DNA of 7,971 nt from Elusimicrobiales bacterium (lineage in GTDB: Bacteria > Elusimicrobiota > Elusimicrobia > Elusimicrobiales > Elusimicrobiaceae), in assembly GCA_030540535.1 (NCBI GenBank), contig JAUNWB010000055.1:1-7971 (forward strand). Direction: 5' to 3'. The position numbers and the translations under genes were made by a program. The notes beneath the pieces are model-generated. The model made no database searches. It was not told the origin of the DNA and saw nothing but the letters and a program-made list of their open reading frames with translations. Position 1 is the stretch's first letter; each line of letters starts with the position of its first letter. Positions 5,803 to 7,971 of the stretch are shown here, piece after piece.

Positions 5803-7746
5803 TTACATCAAAATCATTCGCAGTACGCCCGCCGATAAAAACGCCAAAGACAGCGTCAGCGCAACCACTCTAACCGTATCTTTCCAGCCGCTCTCGCGCA
5901 GCATAACAAAAAACGTCGCTACGCAGGGCAAGTACATCGCCATAAACACGCACGCTACAACGAGCGATTGCGGCGGCAGGTTAAACGGCTCCAAGAGCGC
6001 GATGGATACGTCTTTGCGCAGGAACCCTAAAATTAAAAGCGGCGTGGTTTCGCCCGGCAAGCCCAAGAGCTTTTCCACAGGCAGGCGGGAAATTTTTGTA
6101 ATAAAATCCGTCACGCCGGAAAGCTGCATCAAATCCACAAACAAAATACCCGCCAAAATCAGCGGCAGCGCATCGCACAGGTATTCTTTCATGCGAATCC
6201 ACAATTTGCGCGCAAGCGGTTTTAATTGCGGAATCTGCCAGGAGGGGATTTCCATAAACAGCTCGGGCGTTTCGCCTTTCATCATTTTATTAAGCACCGT
6301 ACCCGCCAAAATCCCGTTAATAAACAGCGCGCCGAATACAATCAGCATGTATTTCAAACCGTGGGGGGACAAAATGGAAATAATCATGGCCGTCTGCGAA
6401 ATACACGGCGCAAGTACCAAAATCAGCGCAAGCGCGATAATCCGCTCCCGGCGCGTTTCCAGCACGCGGATACCCATCACCGCCGGCACTTTACAGCCAA
6501 AGCCCAACATAATGGGCAAAGAACCATACCCGTGCAGACCGATTTTGTGCAAAATTCCGTCCAGGAGTACGGCCAGACGGGGGAGGTACCCCAAATCGCC
6601 TAAAAACCCGAGCAGCGCATAAAATGCCAGCACATAGGACATTACGTCGACAAGCGCAATTTTTAGGCCGTCCGTTAACAGCCCGAAATAATGCTCTCCG
6701 CCGTCGCCCAAAAGAAGCATGCCGAGCATATTGTCTTTCCACGGGCCGAACAGGTTTTCCAAAAACGGCACGTAATAATTTTCGTAGAGCGGGTCCACAA
6801 AATCAATAATGCTTTCGCCCACAAAGCGCACCAAAAAGAACGAGGCGATAAGCACCAAAAACGCAATCGGCAAGCCGGTGGCGGGGGTAGTCGCCCACCC
6901 CTGCAAATGTTCCCAGAACGACGGGTGTTTATGCTTTACCGTCTGCACTTTTTGAATGATATTCCCGATGATATGCCATTTTTCTTCGGCCGATTCCGGC
7001 ACCACTAACGGGGAGCGCGTTTCCTCCCGTTCGGCCACTTTGGGGGCCACTTCGGCCAGGTCTTTAAGGCCTTCACCGGTGGAAGCCACCGTCGGGATAA
7101 CGGGAATACCCAACATTTTGGAAAGCGCTTTTACGTCAATTTGAATCCCTTTGCGCTGGGCTTCGTCAAATTTGTTCAAGAGTAAAATGACGGGTTTTCT
7201 GAGTGACAAAATTTCCAGCACGAAATACAGGTTGCGCTCCAAGTGGGACGCGTCGGACACGCAGACGATAAAGTCGTACTCCAATTCTTTAAACAGGTTG
7301 CGTTTTTTGCCTTCGATAAGCCATTCTTCTTCCAGGCGGTACAGGCCGGGAATGTCGATGATATCGTACGATTCTCCGTCAAACTGCGTCTGCCCGTAGT
7401 TAAGCCCCACGGTGGTGCCGGGGAAATTGGACGAAATAATGCCAATCCCCGTCAGACGCGAAAAAATCAAACTCTTGCCCACGTTGGGGTTTCCGGCCAG
7501 GAGAAACGTATTTTTTTTGGAAGTGACGAGAATCTTTTTGGCGGTTTCGCGCCCGATGGCCACTTCCGTCCCGGATACGCTGATTACGACGGGGCTGGAG
7601 CCTTTTTGGCGCGTAACAAACTGCCCGCGGACTATTCCCATAGCCGCCAATTTTTCGGCCATTTTAGGAGTAGTTTGTATTTCGCGGATTTGGGCGGTGT
7701 TGCCCGGTTTTAATTGGTGTAAAGTGCGGAAATTTTCTGTTTGCAT
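5803..7746 (-). CDS. feoB: Ferrous iron transporter FeoB with fused FeoA domain
   Basis: A 647-residue inner-membrane Fe(II) uptake protein. I start it at the ATG at 7746. The longer frame from a TTG at 7800 is rejected because that codon lies in the promoter -35 box and its first 18 residues precede the FeoA domain. Residues about 8-75 are a FeoA (SH3-like) domain (AEKLAAMGIVRGQFV, then PVVISVSGTEVAI). The G-protein domain follows: G1 GNPNVGKS (85-92), G2 around T112 in FPGTTVG, G3 DIPGLY (131-136), G4 NKFD (191-194), G5 STGEG (222-226). The membrane core has about eight helices from residue 291 on, with gate motif GFGCKVPA (415-422) and YLPCVAT (605-611). Where many FeoB proteins carry C-S-A-R-L-P after the first gate, this one reads APCISQTAM (446-454). 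FeoA fused to FeoB is known in several phyla. The ribosome binding site (AAGGAT, about 12 bases upstream) is weak. Transcription is divergent from the ferredoxin. Confidence 0.95.
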   Translation of the reverse strand: MQTENFRTLHQLKPGNTAQIREIQTTPKMAEKLAAMGIVRGQFVTRQKGSSPVVISVSGTEVAIGRETAKKILVTSKKNTFLLAGNPNVGKSLIFSRLTGIGIISSNFPGTTVGLNYGQTQFDGESYDIIDIPGLYRLEEEWLIEGKKRNLFKELEYDFIVCVSDASHLERNLYFVLEILSLRKPVILLLNKFDEAQRKGIQIDVKALSKMLGIPVIPTVASTGEGLKDLAEVAPKVAEREETRSPLVVPESAEEKWHIIGNIIQKVQTVKHKHPSFWEHLQGWATTPATGLPIAFLVLIASFFLVRFVGESIIDFVDPLYENYYVPFLENLFGPWKDNMLGMLLLGDGGEHYFGLLTDGLKIALVDVMSYVLAFYALLGFLGDLGYLPRLAVLLDGILHKIGLHGYGSLPIMLGFGCKVPAVMGIRVLETRRERIIALALILVLAPCISQTAMIISILSPHGLKYMLIVFGALFINGILAGTVLNKMMKGETPELFMEIPSWQIPQLKPLARKLWIRMKEYLCDALPLILAGILFVDLMQLSGVTDFITKISRLPVEKLLGLPGETTPLLILGFLRKDVSIALLEPFNLPPQSLVVACVFMAMYLPCVATFFVMLRESGWKDTVRVVALTLSLAFLSAGVLRMILM

Positions 7747-7771
7747 AAAAGTTAGTTTATCCTTACTTTTA
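7746..7771. promoter_or_regulatory. Inverted repeat over the feoB start region
   Basis: TAAAAGT (7746-7752) and ACTTTTA (7765-7771) form a perfect 7-base inverted repeat 12 bases apart. It covers the stretch between the feoB -10 box and its ATG, including the weak AAGGAT ribosome binding site in the loop. It could be an operator half-site pair for an iron-responsive repressor, or an RNA hairpin that masks translation. It does not match the Fur or DtxR consensus as I remember them. Confidence 0.35.
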
Positions 7772-7800
7772 ATTTTACCACTATTGTACGTGCTTGACAA
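7772..7800 (-). promoter_or_regulatory. feoB promoter
   Basis: On the minus strand a -35 box TTGTCA (7795-7800) and a -10 box TAAAAT (7772-7777) are separated by exactly 17 bases, a good sigma-70-type match. The predicted start near 7765 leaves a leader of about 19 bases before the ATG at 7746. This placement is the main reason for choosing that ATG. Confidence 0.75.
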
Positions 7801-7835
7801 GGGGGTGAATCTCCGACGGAAGAACCTAAAACGCG

Positions 7836-7882
7836 TTCAATTTTTGTATAATTTAAATATAATTTTTACCGAATAATAGGAG
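7836..7882 (+). promoter_or_regulatory. Ferredoxin promoter and ribosome binding site
   Basis: Two perfect TATAAT boxes occur on the plus strand, at 7847-7852 and 7858-7863. The second has a weak -35-like TTCAAT (7836-7841) 16 bases upstream. The first has no good -35. The AT-rich run is followed by AGGAG (7878-7882), 7 bases before the ferredoxin ATG. Which -10 is used cannot be told. Confidence 0.6.
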
Positions 7883-7889
7883 AATCATT

Positions 7890-7971
7890 ATGGCTTACAA
7901 AGTGAACCCGGATGTTTGCATCAACTGCGGCGCTTGCGAATCCGCCTGCCCCGTAGCCGCCATCAGCGAAG
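7890..7971 (+). CDS. 2[4Fe-4S] ferredoxin, N-terminal part only
   Basis: Only 27 codons are in the window (MAYKVNPDVCINCGACESAC, then PVAAISE). The cluster motif CxxCxxCxxxCP is complete, with C10, C13, C16 and C20. By analogy with clostridial-type ferredoxins of about 55-60 residues, a second such motif is expected past the window edge. It would be a small soluble low-potential electron carrier for anaerobic redox enzymes such as pyruvate:ferredoxin oxidoreductase or hydrogenase. AGGAG lies 7 bases upstream. A longer protein beginning with this domain cannot be excluded because the 3' end is missing. Confidence 0.92.
   Translation, partial: MAYKVNPDVCINCGACESACPVAAISE

Noticed and set aside
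7747..7800. TTG start adding 18 residues to FeoB
   Set aside because: The codon overlaps the -35 box TTGTCA of a well-spaced promoter, so it would lie upstream of the transcript start.

Overview
The window looks like chromosome from a gut-type Elusimicrobiota bacterium (Elusimicrobium-like). This rests on the style of the type IV pilin (prepilin cleavage into FTLIELL, then ALPQYEKAV, and a C-terminal Cys pair ending in CKSL), on a large GYF-like single-pass membrane protein, and on GC-rich, Ala/Pro/Glu-rich coding next to AT-rich spacers. The assignment is inference from memory of protein styles, not from a search. No tRNA, rRNA, CRISPR array, transposase or phage gene was seen.

Layout. (1) 1-2510 (+): 3' part of a very long acidic, low-complexity protein with a GYF-like domain tail, one transmembrane helix and a small C-terminal domain, closed by a textbook terminator (2531-2560). 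(2) 2561-3055: a gene-free spacer between two convergent terminators, filled with repeated DNA: a GTCATTCC motif at 26-base spacing and a 36-base near-identical direct repeat. (3) 3111-4346 (-): peptidase T (pepT) with its own terminator. (4) 4431-4904 (+): a small lipoprotein with an LEA14/WHy-like domain, divergent from pepT. (5) 4921-5156 (+): a dense series of at least seven perfect or near-perfect hairpins ending in an intrinsic terminator, just upstream of (6) 5197-5739 (+), a type IV pilin. (7) 5803-7746 (-): FeoB ferrous iron transporter with a fused N-terminal FeoA domain. (8) 7890 to the end (+): start of a 2[4Fe-4S] ferredoxin, divergent from feoB.

How the parts relate. The FeoAB transporter and the ferredoxin share a 143-base divergent control region, a sensible pairing of Fe(II) import with an Fe-S protein. 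PepT, the lipoprotein and the pilin show no shared pathway. The pilin stands alone, without assembly genes. The least expected element is the structured segment 4921-5156. It is either a free-standing small RNA or a terminating leader that gates pilin transcription. Two 9-base words from its stems recur between its terminator and the pilin ribosome binding site, so alternative folds are possible. I could not match it to a known RNA family.
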